64,000 bases of DNA, taken from Bin87 sp965262485 (GTDB lineage: Bacteria; Chloroflexota; Dehalococcoidia; Lucifugimonadales; UBA3495). Both the position numbers and the translations under genes were made by a program. Location: positions 3,906,001 through 3,970,000 of the forward strand of contig OZ253540.1 of the NCBI GenBank assembly GCA_965262485.1. Direction: 5' to 3'. This document shows, in pieces, positions 1-9,227 of the stretch (positions are counted from its first letter, which is position 1; each line of letters begins with the position of its first letter). The notes under the pieces were generated by a model. The model searched no databases. It was given only the letters and a program-made list of their open reading frames with translations, and was not told the origin of the DNA.

Positions 1-114
1 AAGTCGCTTCTCTAGCGTGAGAATATGATAAACACGGAAATATAGTCAATACACTCCCGACAGCCGGGCAACAATATAACCCCGTATACACGGAAGTAGC
101 CGGGGGTAGGCCAT

Positions 115-1080
115 TTATAGGTAGCGCAACGCCGACCCGGCGGACTCGCCGCGGGTGTAGCGGCCGACCATGCCGCCGCCCTGCTTCCAGCGACCCTGTC
201 GCTCGATCTCGTGAGTGTGGGCGCCGTTCTGGGCCATGCGGCGGGCCATGCCCACCCGTCCGCTGTGCCCACTGAAGAACTCCCAGTCGGCCAGCCCCGC
301 GGCTTTGGTGATCGCCTTCACCCGCCGGGCGATCTGCGACTCCGAGAGCCCGAACACTTTCTCACTGCTGGCCACGCCCGCCGGCCGGATCGCGTTCAGG
401 GCTTTCATGGCGGCGGGGGTGATGGCCACCACGGCGCCCCGGGCCTCCGCGTCGGTCTTGGAGCGGACCACGGTGATGCGGCCTGAGCCGTCGTCCCAGC
501 GCTGCACGTCGCCCCAGGTCAGCGCCGCCGCCTCGGAGCGACGCAATCCGGCGTCGGACAGCGCCGCCACCAGGGCCACGTCGAGCTTGGCCCGTTCGGC
601 GGCCTGCTCGGGCGTCTCAATGCCGCGGCCCCGACGGCGGGGTTGCACTGCGGTGAGCCGGATCACGGCCAGCACGTCGGCGGTGAGGGCGCCGGACTGG
701 CGCTGGGGTTTCGCAAGGCGTCTTGCCCATCCCTTCAGAGAAGCGCGCCCGCCCGGGTCTCGGCAGGGCGATTCCAGCCTGACCCACTCGTGGGCTTTGG
801 AGATGGCGCTGGTGGCCAGGCGTAGGGTGGCGATCGAAGCGCCGGCATTGGCGCGGGCGGCCAGGTAGCGGGCCACGGTGCGGGGCTCGGCCGGCAGGGG
901 CGTGAGGTCCACGTCGCCACACCAGCCGGTGAAGATGCCCCACTGGGTTCCGTAGACGCGCTTGGTGTTGTCGGAGAGGACGGCCTCCAGGGCGTCGGCC
1001 ACGCCCTGGTCGGCGGCGCGCAGGGCCGGCGTCGACGGAGGTTGGCGGAGGACGATCTGCGGGTCGGCGGCAGTGGTCAT
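115..1080 (-). CDS. Tyrosine recombinase / site-specific integrase
   Basis: This 321-residue protein is a phage-type tyrosine recombinase, which cuts and rejoins DNA through a tyrosine-DNA intermediate. An N-terminal SAM-like DNA-binding segment (roughly residues 25-110, with NTKRVYGTQWGIF) precedes the catalytic domain. Catalytic residues are visible: the first Arg in SDAGLRRSEAAAL, HSGR (His-x-x-Arg) near residue 285, a Trp in RWKQGGG and the nucleophilic Tyr in MVGRYTRG about ten residues from the end. I chose the ATG at 1080 because GGAG lies about 10 nt upstream; the frame stays open to 1395 but that extension looks non-coding. It sits at the edge of a region full of decayed mobile genes, which suggests it is the integrase of an integrated element. 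No attachment site could be recognised. Confidence 0.88.
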   Translation of the reverse strand: MTTAADPQIVLRQPPSTPALRAADQGVADALEAVLSDNTKRVYGTQWGIFTGWCGDVDLTPLPAEPRTVARYLAARANAGASIATLRLATSAISKAHEWVRLESPCRDPGGRASLKGWARRLAKPQRQSGALTADVLAVIRLTAVQPRRRGRGIETPEQAAERAKLDVALVAALSDAGLRRSEAAALTWGDVQRWDDGSGRITVVRSKTDAEARGAVVAITPAAMKALNAIRPAGVASSEKVFGLSESQIARRVKAITKAAGLADWEFFSGHSGRVGMARRMAQNGAHTHEIERQGRWKQGGGMVGRYTRGESAGSALRYL

Positions 1081-1339
1081 GGGCGGGTCTCCGGCAACGG
1101 GATTTCGGGACGATTCATCGGGATAAAAGATGCGCGATAAACCAATTATCGCGCACCGAACACCCGTGCGCAAGTGGCCGCTGCGGACCCCTTTTCCGAC
1201 CTCCGGCGGGCCGAAAACCTGTCCCCGGCGATGGGTAGCTCTCCCGTCCGCGGTGAAGGCGGCCGGCGCCGGCCCGGTGGTGGCTGTTCCCTGGGAGCGA
1301 ACCTTGCGAAGCGTGCCTGACGCCCCGCCCAATGGACTG

Positions 1340-1830
1340 ATGTCCGTTATCACCCGGCGCCAGCCTTGGGCTTCGCCCATCGCCCTGGGCGTCAAGACCT
1401 TGGAGACCAGGTCCTGGTCGGCGGCCGGATCGTCTGATCGGTCAAACCATCGCCAGACACGCCGGCAAACGGCTAGCCAGGCAACCGGGCGTTCCCATCG
1501 AACAGCTGCTGCGGGCTCGCCCGGAAGAGAACTGGCGCAGATCTATCCCAGTTGGAGCGGTGCTGGCCACCGCCATCCTGGCCGGCATGGCCCAGGGGGC
1601 ATACATCGACCCACTGAACGGGCACGCCATACACGACGGTCTGACCGAAATCGGATGCGCCGCGGGTCTGGGACGGACGGGGGTCGACGCTTGGTACGAC
1701 TGCAGTCCCGGGCCCTGGCTGCGGCTCCTCGCCGAGGCGAAGCCATTGCGCGAGCCGTTACCGGCCGTCGTCCACCAGTCATTCTGGCATTGGATACCGA
1801 CGGGGGAGTGTGGCCCCCGTCCGAAACACG
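1340..1830 (+). pseudogene. ASCH-domain protein, frameshifted
   Basis: The start encodes MSVITRRQPWASPIALGVKT followed by LETRSW, the conserved N-terminus of small ASCH (RNA-binding-like beta-barrel) proteins. Around 1412-1430 the homology moves to another frame and continues with GQTIARHAGKRLARQPGVPI, then VGAVLATAILAGMAQGAYI and WYDCSPGPWLRLLAEAKPL, matching the middle and end of the fold. Joined, the two frames give about 150-160 residues, the usual family length. A single indel therefore appears to have broken the gene. ASCH genes often travel with phages and integrative elements, consistent with the integrase next door. Confidence 0.6.
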
Positions 1831-1969
1831 GACAGCACATCGGCCGACGTGGACGGGAAACACGGCCGTGTCCGGTATCTGGGATAATCGAAACAAGCAG
1901 CCCATCGACATTGATCGGAACCTCATCGCCGACGTATTGGACGACATCCGCCGCGAAGCGAGGTGCGAG

Positions 1970-2200
1970 ATGATGGAACGAGCTACCACCGCACAGCTGC
2001 GGTACCTGGAGCGGCTACTGGCCAACGCCGATACCACTTGGCCCATGGTCAAGCGTCGCTGGCCCGAAGCGCCCATTCGCTTTGACGAGCTGGACAAACA
2101 GCAGGCCGGCGCACTGATCGCCGCGTTGCGTCGCCATGGCCACGTTCCGGCGAACCACAGCCTGGGTGGCGGGCCACCCAGACGGCATGACACTGATTGA
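1970..2200 (+). CDS. Small hypothetical protein
   Basis: This 76-residue product starts MMERATTAQLRYLERLLANA and contains FDELDKQQAGALIAALRRHG. The pattern (a short helix that pairs positions in a sequence, then a helix ending in ALIAAL) resembles small phage or element proteins that begin with QxxYLxxL and end with a SALID-like helix. The start was chosen at the first of two ATGs with GAGG about ten bases upstream. It lies downstream of the broken ASCH gene in the same accessory region. Function is unknown; the coding call rests on amino-acid composition and local pattern only. Confidence 0.4.
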   Translation: MMERATTAQLRYLERLLANADTTWPMVKRRWPEAPIRFDELDKQQAGALIAALRRHGHVPANHSLGGGPPRRHDTD

Positions 2201-3085
2201 TGCAGCGCGATTCCGTAAATGAGGCAACAGGAACCAGCAAATACGGTTGACGCGGGATAGATGACCCCAGAAAGCGAAAAAGAACATCAACAGGGTGGTC
2301 AGACGATATCTGCAAAATCAGATGAGGCGACGAGAGGCAGAAAGGTTCCGGTCGTCTAGCCCGCTCAAACTCACGCTTGAGGCTCTCATCAGTATCGCAG
2401 GCCAGCCAATCCCGGTCGGCTTAGATGGGTGTTGTGCTTGAAGACGGCATGGCGCGTGTCAAGGGCGCACATTGGCCGACCGGTGGCGTCCTGCAATTCT
2501 TTGCGGGCCTCTGTGGTGTGGGCGTCGACGCTGGACCTTCCCTTCACGAGGTTGAGCATCTGTTTTGGCAGGAACAGACCACGACAATAGATTCGCCCAA
2601 CATCCATTACGTGAGCCGGTTTGTGCGGGGATTTCCCGTGCCGCGCGATTGTGTCCCAATGATGCGGGCCTCGGCCTGCTGGCCTGGCAAGCCGGCGGTG
2701 CGAGCGTCCCATCCCAACACGCTGCGCCAACGCACCGGCCTGGCGCTCGGCCCGGCTGCAGACGCCGCCGATGCGCATGGGGCACAACCTGCGGAGGTTC
2801 TGTCCGGAGCGGGGCCTGGCGCTGTCCCGGCCAGTGGCAGCCAACGGACCGCTGCAGAGCTACCTCCTCGATCCGGACTTCGTCGCCGCCTCAGGTCGGG
2901 GGCGACAGGGTAGTAGTTGGCACGCGTATCGGTGCCGTCGGCGTCGCTATTTCGGGCCCTTAATAAATCACAATATGCGGAGAAGTCGGTGTTGTGTACC
3001 TAAACCACACAATGAGTATAGAGAGTATAGAAGCACAAACGACACGCCTTATCTGCGCCCCCAGCGTCACGGCCGCCGGCGTTCT
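2201..3085. other. Gap with no supported gene
   Basis: Several open frames cross this stretch on both strands, the longest on the minus strand at 2389-2844, but none shows a recognisable domain, a good ribosome binding site or a consistent codon pattern. It may be decayed sequence between the integrase cluster and the IS21 element. Confidence 0.4.
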
Positions 3086-3090
3086 CCCGG
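3086..3090. repeat. Left target-site duplication of the IS21 element (CCCGG)
   Basis: The five bases immediately left of the IS terminus read CCCGG and match the five bases at 5525-5529 on the other side. Short direct repeats of this size are expected for IS21-family insertion. Confidence 0.75.
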
Positions 3091-3126
3091 TGTCCCGCGT
3101 CAACTATATTTGCCGGTTGGCGTCAA

Positions 3127-3926
3127 TCAGTTTTGCCGGTTCACCTCCTCGGCCTGGACGCGTTGCTGGGCTGCGTTGGTGCGGTAGCTGGGGACGTCAA
3201 ACTCCAGGATGACGGAGTGATGGACCACCCGGTCAATCGCCGCGGCGGTGGCCATGGGGTTAGCAAAGATGCGTTCCCACTCCGAGAAGACCAGGTTTGA
3301 CGTGATGCCCAACGACCGGCGTTCGTAGCGTTCGGCGATGAGGGTGAAGAGGACCTCGGACTCTTCGGCGCCCTGGGGCAGGTAGCCCAGGTCGTCCAGG
3401 AGCAGGAAGTCGAAGTTGTCCAGCTTGCGCAGCTGGCGGGGCAGGTCCAGATCGCGTTTGGCGGCCAGCAGCTCCCCTGCCTACGCAGGGGCAGGCTCTG
3501 TACCAAGCGATAGGCCGGTGCGAAGAGGACGGAGTGGCCAGCTTCCACCAGCCGGTGGCCCAGGGCGCACCGGGCGTGGGTCTTGCCGGTGCCGGGCAGC
3601 CCGAAGGCCAGCACGTTGATGCCGCGCTCGATGAAGCTGCCTTGGGCCAGTTGGTCCAGCTGCTGGCGCAAGGCCAAAGGCATCCGGTCATGCTCGAAGG
3701 TTTCCCAGGTCTTGCCCGAGGGCAGCCTGGACTCCCGTCGCAGCCGGTTGATGCGCCGGTGGCGGCGATCCTCGGCTTCCTGTTCCAGTACCTCCAGGAA
3801 AGTTGCCAGGGCATCACCGTGGCCGGCCGCGGTGAAACGAGCCACCGACTGGGCGCCCATGGTGGGCAGCTTGAATTGGCCGCACAGCTGGCCGATGCGG
3901 TCCTGCATCACGCTGGTGTCCGTCAT
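3127..3926 (-). pseudogene. istB: IS21 helper ATPase IstB, frameshifted by a 23-nt insertion
   Basis: The first part encodes MTDTSVMQDRIGQLCGQFKL through the Walker A motif GLPGTGKTHA and then FAPAYRLVQ. The reading frame then breaks and the rest continues in another frame as ELLAAKRDLDLPRQL, the Walker B segment FDFLLLDDLGYLPQG and SNLVFSEWERIFAN, ending VNRQN. Between the two lies about 23 nt (near 3478-3502) that normal IstB proteins lack; it contains a perfect 7-bp inverted repeat (CCCCTGC...GCAGGGG) and shares AGCCTGCCCC with a dispersed repeat family found elsewhere in the window. The start ATG overlaps the istA stop as ATGA. IstB is the AAA+ partner that assists IstA in transposition. 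Confidence 0.85.
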
Positions 3927-5441
3927 GCGCACACCCCCGCCGCAACCAGGCTGACCGTGAGCAGGCGGTCGTAGATCTTCAGGTCAGGCTGGCCGGACAG
4001 GGTGAGCGCCGGGGCTTCGGGCACCTTGGGCTCGGCCAGGTCCCGCACCTCCGCGTAGTCGAAGGACTCACCCGCCTCCAGCAGTAACGACAGCGCGTTG
4101 TCCACCGTGGCTTCCATGGTGGTCGCCGCCAGGTGCAGGATCCGCACGTACTCCACGTCGGCACGCTCCCCACGCCATTCCCTGAGCGCGTCGTAGGTCA
4201 GCCTGAAGTGCATGGTGGGAAATAGCTGCTCCCGGAAGCGGTAGCGGGCGAAGGCACCAGGCTTGCGCACCAATGAGCCGATGACGTGGCGGTAATTGAC
4301 GTTGGCTTCCCCCTCGCCACGCACCCGTGCCATCCGTTCCACCAGGTGGCCCTTGTAGTACACTTCCGCCCAGTCGGCGTACAGACGGATCTGCACCTCC
4401 TTGCCGATGAGGCGGGAGGGAACGCTGTAGCTATGTCCCGCTACCTGGATGGTGCACCACTTGCGCACCTTGGACTGGTAGTTGACGTATTCCGGCACCG
4501 GGGCTGGGGGCAGGGAACGTAGGCAAAGCATCTCCTGCTCCAGCTTCCCCTCTGCCAGGCGATTGCGTCTCTCCACCAGCTGCCGGACGAAGCTGGCGTA
4601 GTCGTCGACAGTGTCAAAATCACGGCTGCCCCGTAGGATGAGGGCTTGGTCGATGGCGTCCTTGAGGCGGTAGTGAGCGTGCTCAGCGACGCCGTTTTCA
4701 TGGCTCTGGCCGGGATTGATGCGGGTGGAGCGGAGGCCATAGTGGTCCAGCAGGGCGGCGTAATTGTCGTTCAGCGCCCGGCCGCGGCTGCTGCGCAATT
4801 CGTGAGTGGCGGCCGAGGTATTGTCGCTGCGCACCACCTCTGGGACACCGCCCAGAGTCCAGAGGGCGGCCTGCAATCCCTGCTGCAACGCCAGGAAGGT
4901 CTCGCCGGCGGCGACCTCAGCATAGCGCCATCCCGAGTGGCTGAGTATCAGCTGGAACAGCAGGTGGGGGTAGGACTGTCCGGCGATGGTCACCCTGAAT
5001 TCCCCGCAGTGGGTGAAGTCGAACTGGGCCTCCCGTCCCGGCGGATGCACCTGGGGGAAGTACACCTCCTGATCCGGACCATGCAGCGCCCGCCAATCCT
5101 GTAATCGTCGTTGCAGGGTGCGCAGCTGGGATGCGCTGAACCGCCCAGGATGCTGCTCGGCCTCCTGAGCTTGTCGAAGGGCACTCGATAATTGTCGTTG
5201 CCTTCAGCTTGCCCGTCGGATCATTCCGCAGCAGCGGCTCAATCTCATCCTCCCACACCCCGTCGAAGGGATCGGGCCGGGTGCGCCACCGATGCTCCGG
5301 TTTCGCCTGCGACGGCAATGGCCCACTCTGCCACTTGCGCGCTGAACGCACGCTCATCCCAGCCTTGGCCGCTGCCGTTTCCTGTGTCTTGCCTTCCATA
5401 CGTTTCTGCCTCATTAGCCTGGTTTGTCGGTCTGTAATCAA
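3923..5441 (-). pseudogene. istA: IS21 transposase IstA, frameshifted by a small repeat insertion
   Basis: The N-terminus begins MITDRQTRLMRQKRMEGKTQ with a helix-turn-helix (KTQETAAAKAGMSVRSARKW). The DDE core follows in another frame: QFDFTHCGEFRV, VRSDNTSAATHEL and GQSHENGVAEHAHYRLK. The break lies near 5160-5185, where the expected join between TTIIE and AEQHPGRFSASQLRTLQRRL is interrupted by about 20 nt containing CCTTCGACAAGCTCAGGA, which is also a dispersed repeat of this genome (for example near 23030, 32920 and 58330). The gene otherwise looks well conserved, so the insertion is probably the inactivating event. Confidence 0.85.
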
Positions 5442-5521
5442 CGATACCTCCGTACCGAATGATTACCCCATCTCGACCGGCAAAAATAGTCGTCGCTACC
5501 GGCAGGACTAATTGTCGTCTA

Positions 5522-5549
5522 TCACCCGGCGCCGGCCGGCGCCGGGTGA
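5522..5549. repeat. Perfect 28-bp palindrome abutting the IS21 right end
   Basis: The sequence TCACCCGGCGCCGG is followed directly by its exact reverse complement. The first three bases belong to the IS21 terminus and the rest to the flank, including the right copy of the CCCGG target duplication (5525-5529). It could form a very stable cruciform or hairpin. Confidence 0.8.
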
Positions 5550-5618
5550 TCCGTTCCACCATGCAGAATAGCTCGGGAGCGTCATGGTGCAGGAAGTAGA
5601 GGCGGAGCGCGGCGCACA

Positions 5619-6278
5619 TCAGCTCACGCCACCCGCTGGAACGATTTGGGCGTAGACGACGAAAACTGACACGGCCCTCCGGGACGGCGGGCTGATGTCC
5701 CACAGCAGGTCATCGCCGGCCACCGTGTCAGGATCAGCGTCCACGTGGCCACCGGCGAACATCCACCTCAGAAACCGACGCAGATAATCCGTGATCTCCC
5801 GCTGACGGCCGGGTGTCCTGTGTTCCCACCGCTTGATGTGATAGAAGCGGCCATAGGCGCGCTCCCTGTCGGCCTCATCTTGGAGCGCGACGTTGGCCGC
5901 TCGCTCCGCCGCAAGGCGCGCCGCCCGTTCGCGGTAGGGGGCGGCCAGCGCAGCCGCGATGCCGTCAATCTCCGCCCTCTGCTGCTCCTCTTCCCAGACC
6001 AGCTTGTCTGCTTGGTGGCGGGCCGCGAAGGGCGCGCGGATCGCCTCCTCACGATCCGCAACTCGCCGCTCGGCGGCGGTCACGGCCCGGCGCGCCCGCG
6101 GGACGAGTTCCCGGGATGGCCACCGGCCCAGCGCGTCGGGGCGGTTGCGACGAAACCTGGCTTCGGCCTCCTCCAGCCAGTCTCGGCGCCGGTCCAACTG
6201 CCTGCACAGCCCCCTCAACACCGGGTCGGCGTCGCACGCAGCCTCGAACCCGTGCCGGTCAAATCTCGGCTCACGCAC
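5619..6278 (-). CDS. Hypothetical protein, charged and helical
   Basis: The 219-residue product starts at a GTG (VREPRFDRHGFEAACDAD), because a stop lies just upstream in frame. It is rich in Arg, Ala and Glu, with a long helical segment at about residues 70-150 (RRAVTAAERRVADREEAIRA) and a more hydrophobic end (LLWDISPPSRRAVSVFVVYA). No domain is recognised. It lies between the two insertion sequences in the accessory region and may belong to the same integrated element. Coding potential is moderate: one long uninterrupted frame with plausible composition. Confidence 0.5.
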   Translation of the reverse strand: MREPRFDRHGFEAACDADPVLRGLCRQLDRRRDWLEEAEARFRRNRPDALGRWPSRELVPRARRAVTAAERRVADREEAIRAPFAARHQADKLVWEEEQQRAEIDGIAAALAAPYRERAARLAAERAANVALQDEADRERAYGRFYHIKRWEHRTPGRQREITDYLRRFLRWMFAGGHVDADPDTVAGDDLLWDISPPSRRAVSVFVVYAQIVPAGGVS

Positions 6279-6570
6279 CGGATCACCGTCCCAGCATCAG
6301 CGCCCGCGGTGGGGATGGCCGGCTGCCTTCCGGCTTTCGGCAGTGCCGGGACGGCGCCGACTGGCCGCACCCGCCGCCGTTCAGTACCGGGAAGCATGAT
6401 ACCCCCGATTCCGCACCGCCGGCCACCTGCGGGTGTCGGGGGAGCTCCACGCCGGTCAACAACACGGGGGGGCGCCGTCGCCCCGTGTCCTCACCCTCGC
6501 CGCCTGCCGCGTCTCCCGCGTCATGGTAATCGCCACCGTCGGAGTAGTCGGACCCAGTTCCTGTTCACCC

Positions 6571-6822
6571 TCAGATGCGAACCCGGTTTGGTCGCCATTT
6601 TACACTACGACACTCCCCAAATGGCCGCCGGTTTCTCCTCTCGGGCAGGTTGCCCATCAGCTCGAGGCTGTCACCCACCACGTAGTCGTTGTGGCGCAGG
6701 GTGGCGGGAGCTGTAGCGGAAGGGGGCACGTCCGGAACGTTCTTGTAGGTCTTCCGCAACCTGACCCGGTCGATGGCCCTCCGGTCCAACGGCAGCTCGT
6801 CCGCCAGTTGGACCGAAGACTA
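6571..6822 (-). pseudogene. N-terminal remnant of a DNA methylase, cut by the IS5 element
   Basis: The frame reads QLADELPLDRRAIDRVRLRK and then HNDYVVGDSLELMGNLPE, the latter resembling the opening of N4/N6 DNA methyltransferases (GDxLExMxxLP). Upstream it runs straight into the IS5 boundary at 6823, and after LPE the similarity stops and a stop codon follows. It is probably the leftover of a restriction-modification gene, truncated at both ends. Confidence 0.4.
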
Positions 6823-7718
6823 AGAGCCTATCCTGATAACCCGGCGGCTCTGAGAGCGATAAGGGCACAGGCGAAATGCAGAAAGGCTATGTAGTTGGTG
6901 GGAGACTTGTCCCAGCGGACCAAAATGCGCCGGAAGCGGTTCATCCAGCTGTGGGTGCGTTCCACCACCCAGCGCCGGGCTTTGAAGCCGGCCGCTTTCT
7001 TGATGGCCTGAGCCTCTTCCCCACGGCTGCGGATGTGGGCCGTGAAGCCAAACTGGTCCAGGGTCCGGCGCACCTCATCAAAGTCGTAGCCCTTGTCCAG
7101 GCACAGACCCTGGGGATGCTCCGGGCTGGGCGCGGGGCGTGGCACGGGGAGGCTTCACCGTGGCCCGCACCAGCTTCATATCGTGGCGGTTGGCCCGATC
7201 CACTGCCAGCCCCACCGGGATGCCTTGGGCTTCTGTCAACAGACTGCGTTTGACGCCGCTCTTACCCCGGTCGGTGGGGTTGGCGCCGGTTTTTCCCCCC
7301 GCCCAAGGGGGATTTGGTCAGGGCCCCGTCCCAGCTCAGCCAACTCCAGTCCAAACCCTTCAATTCGTCATAGCGTTCCAGCCCGGTCCGCCATAGCTCC
7401 AGGAACACCCCGGCGGTGGCCCATTCCTGAAAGCGCAGGTGGGCGGTGGAGCCGGAGCAAATGCCGGTGGCATCCAACGACTTCCACTGGCAACCGGTGC
7501 GCAGCACGTAGCAGATACCCGTTGGCGCAGGTCCGGAACCCGAGGCCGGCCTCCGCCCAGGGGATGGGTATTCACCCGCTGGGAGTGGCCGGGCCAGCGC
7601 GGGGCGGTCGCGGCGGCTTGGGTTCTTTCGCTTTGGTCATTCCCCAAGTTTAGCCGCTCCTCTGCCTCCTTCCCCATTCACTACTCAGCGGGTTTCACCC
7701 ATTTTTAGGATAGGCTCT
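6823..7718 (-). mobile_element. IS5-family insertion sequence, decayed
   Basis: The ends are inverted copies of AGAGCCTATCCT (6823-6834, and the complement ending at 7718). The length of about 896 bp and the transposase type fit the small IS5 subgroups. Flanking bases are compatible with a TA duplication but the exact base at the boundary is ambiguous. The right end lies at the 3' end of gatA, where the TAG stop codon of gatA (7717-7719) is formed at the junction. Confidence 0.75.
6828..7640 (-). pseudogene. IS5-family DDE transposase, several frameshifts
   Basis: Pieces of one transposase occur in three frames. The start is MTKAKEPKPPRPPRAG at 7640. The DUF4096-like N-terminal part is GICYVLRTGCQWKSLDATG with WDGALTKSPLGGGK. 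The middle is TGANPTDRGKSGVKRSLLTE with LAVDRANRHDMKLV. The catalytic C-terminus is GLCLDKGYDFDEVRRTLDQF with RRWVVERTHSWMNRFRRILV. Two frame changes are needed inside the body (near 7285 and 7150) and one near the start, more than a single programmed frameshift would explain, so the gene is probably dead. Confidence 0.75.
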
Positions 7719-9219
7719 AGATGGGCGGCCTTTGCCGGTGCCAGTTGGTGGTTTGCTGGTAGGCGTGGGCGATGCGGAGCAGGGTGGGTTCGGACAGGTG
7801 CGGGCCGATGAGTTGCAAACCGACGGGCAGGGGTTTGTCTGAATCAGCGTCGTTGGCGAAACCGCAGGGGATGGACATGGCGGGCAGGCCGGCGATGTTG
7901 ACCGGCAGGGTGTAGATGTCCACCAGGTACATGCGTACCGGGTCGTCGGCGCGGTCTCCGATGGGGAAGGCCACGACCGGCGAGACGGGGGCGACCAGCG
8001 CATCCACATCAGCGAACACACGGTCGAAGTCCTGGCGGATCAGGGTGCGAACCTGCTGAGCCTTGTGGTAATAGGCGTCGTAGTAACCGGATGAAAGAGC
8101 GAACGCGCCCAGCATGATGCGCCGTTTGACCTCGGGGCCGAATCCGTGCTGACGGGTGCGTTCCATCGCCTCCCACATATTGCCGTCGCCGCGGTGAGAG
8201 TAGCCGTATTTCACGCCGTCGTAGCGGGCGAGGTTCGCGGAACACTCCGACGGAGCGATGATGTAATAGCAGGCGAGGGCGTATTGAGTGCTGGGCAGGG
8301 AAACCCGGCGAATCTCAGCGCCCATTGCGGTCAGGTGGTCGATAGCGGTCGTTACGGCGGCGCGGACGTTGGCATCCATGCCGTCAGCAAAATATTCATC
8401 GGGGACGCCGAGACGGAGGCCGGACACCTCGCCGGTGAGGGCGGCGGCATAATCGGGAACAGCATCGGGCAACGAGGTGGCGTCGCGGGGGTCGTGTCCG
8501 GCGATGGCCGGCAGGATGAGGGCGCAGTCGGCGGCGTCGCGAGCGAGGGGGCCGATTTGATCGAGAGAGGAGGCGTAGGCCACCAGTCCGTAGCGGCTGA
8601 CGCGCCCGTAGGTGGGTTTGAGGCCCGTGATACCGCAGAAGGACGCCGGTTGGCGGATGCTGCCGCCGGTGTCAGTGCCGAGGGCGAAAGCGGCCGCGCC
8701 GGCGGCCACCGCCGCGGCTGAGCCGCCGCTGCTGCCGCCCGGAACGCGGTCGGTGTCCCAGGGGTTGCGGGTGGGGAAGAAGGCGGAGTTTTCGGTGGAC
8801 GACCCCATGCCGAATTCGTCCATGTTGCCCTTGCCCAGCAACACCGCGCCGTGTTCGCGCAGGCGGGCGACGGCGGTGGCGTCGTAAACGGGTACAAAGT
8901 CGGCCAGCATCTGTGAGGCGCAGGTGGTTAGGACCCCAGAGGTGCACAGCAGGTCTTTGATCTGCATGGGGATGCCGGTGAGGGGGTTGGCCAGTCTCTC
9001 GGAATGAGAACGGGCGGCGATACGCTTATCGGCGTCGGCGGCCTGCTGGCGGGCGGTATCCGCGGTTACGGTGATATAGGCGGACAGTTGATGATCCACC
9101 GCCGCCGTGCGGGCGAGGTACGCATCGGTGAGCTCGACGCTGCTGATCTCGCGTTGGGCCAGCAGCCGCGCTGCCTCGGCCACGGAGAGCCGCCATAGTT
9201 CGGTTATGGAATCCGGCAA
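7717..9219 (-). CDS. gatA: Asp-tRNA(Asn)/Glu-tRNA(Gln) amidotransferase subunit A
   Basis: The 500-residue GatA is the glutamine amidase of GatCAB, which converts misacylated Glu-tRNA(Gln) or Asp-tRNA(Asn) to the correct form. The Ser-cis-Ser-Lys triad is visible: Lys88 in MQIKDLL, a cis-Ser around residue 163 in the amidase signature GGSSGGSAAAVAAG, and the nucleophile Ser187 in TDTGGSIRQP. The length is normal for the family. It lies 8 nt downstream of gatC. gatB is not in this window. The protein ends TNWHRQRPPI at the IS5 boundary, so its last residues and stop codon may have been remodelled by the insertion. Confidence 0.95.
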   Translation of the reverse strand: MPDSITELWRLSVAEAARLLAQREISSVELTDAYLARTAAVDHQLSAYITVTADTARQQAADADKRIAARSHSERLANPLTGIPMQIKDLLCTSGVLTTCASQMLADFVPVYDATAVARLREHGAVLLGKGNMDEFGMGSSTENSAFFPTRNPWDTDRVPGGSSGGSAAAVAAGAAAFALGTDTGGSIRQPASFCGITGLKPTYGRVSRYGLVAYASSLDQIGPLARDAADCALILPAIAGHDPRDATSLPDAVPDYAAALTGEVSGLRLGVPDEYFADGMDANVRAAVTTAIDHLTAMGAEIRRVSLPSTQYALACYYIIAPSECSANLARYDGVKYGYSHRGDGNMWEAMERTRQHGFGPEVKRRIMLGAFALSSGYYDAYYHKAQQVRTLIRQDFDRVFADVDALVAPVSPVVAFPIGDRADDPVRMYLVDIYTLPVNIAGLPAMSIPCGFANDADSDKPLPVGLQLIGPHLSEPTLLRIAHAYQQTTNWHRQRPPI

Positions 9220-9227
9220 CGGGTGGG

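Larger units (their letters stand above)
3091..5524 (-). mobile_element. IS21-family insertion sequence, decayed, complete ends
   Basis: The element is 2,434 bp with TG at the left end and CA at the right end. Read inward, both ends carry a degenerate terminal repeat followed 20 nt in by TGCCGGT, and a second TTGCCGGT copy about 15 nt further, the multiple-repeat arrangement typical of IS21. It is flanked by a perfect 5-bp duplication (CCCGG). It contains istA and istB on the minus strand, joined by an ATGA overlap. Both genes carry short repeat-like insertions that shift the frame, so the element looks immobile although its ends are intact. Confidence 0.85.

Noticed and set aside
1..114. Possible attachment site next to the integrase
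   Set aside because: ACACGGAA occurs twice (about 33 and 88), but there is no tRNA end or matching second copy in the window, so no site can be assigned.
1130..2200. One long plus-strand open frame of 356 codons
   Set aside because: Its middle part is not protein-like, while the ASCH homology runs in another frame there. Only its ASCH-like start (1340-1415) and its last 76 codons look real.
2389..2844. Minus-strand open frame of 151 codons in the gap before the IS21 element
   Set aside because: Parts of it (VKGRSSVDAHTTEARKELQD) look vaguely protein-like, but no domain, no ribosome binding site and no conserved neighbour supports it.
3478..3502. Programmed ribosomal frameshift in istB
   Set aside because: The break is explained by an extra hairpin-bearing insertion of about 23 nt with a stop codon in the other frame, not by a slippery heptamer.
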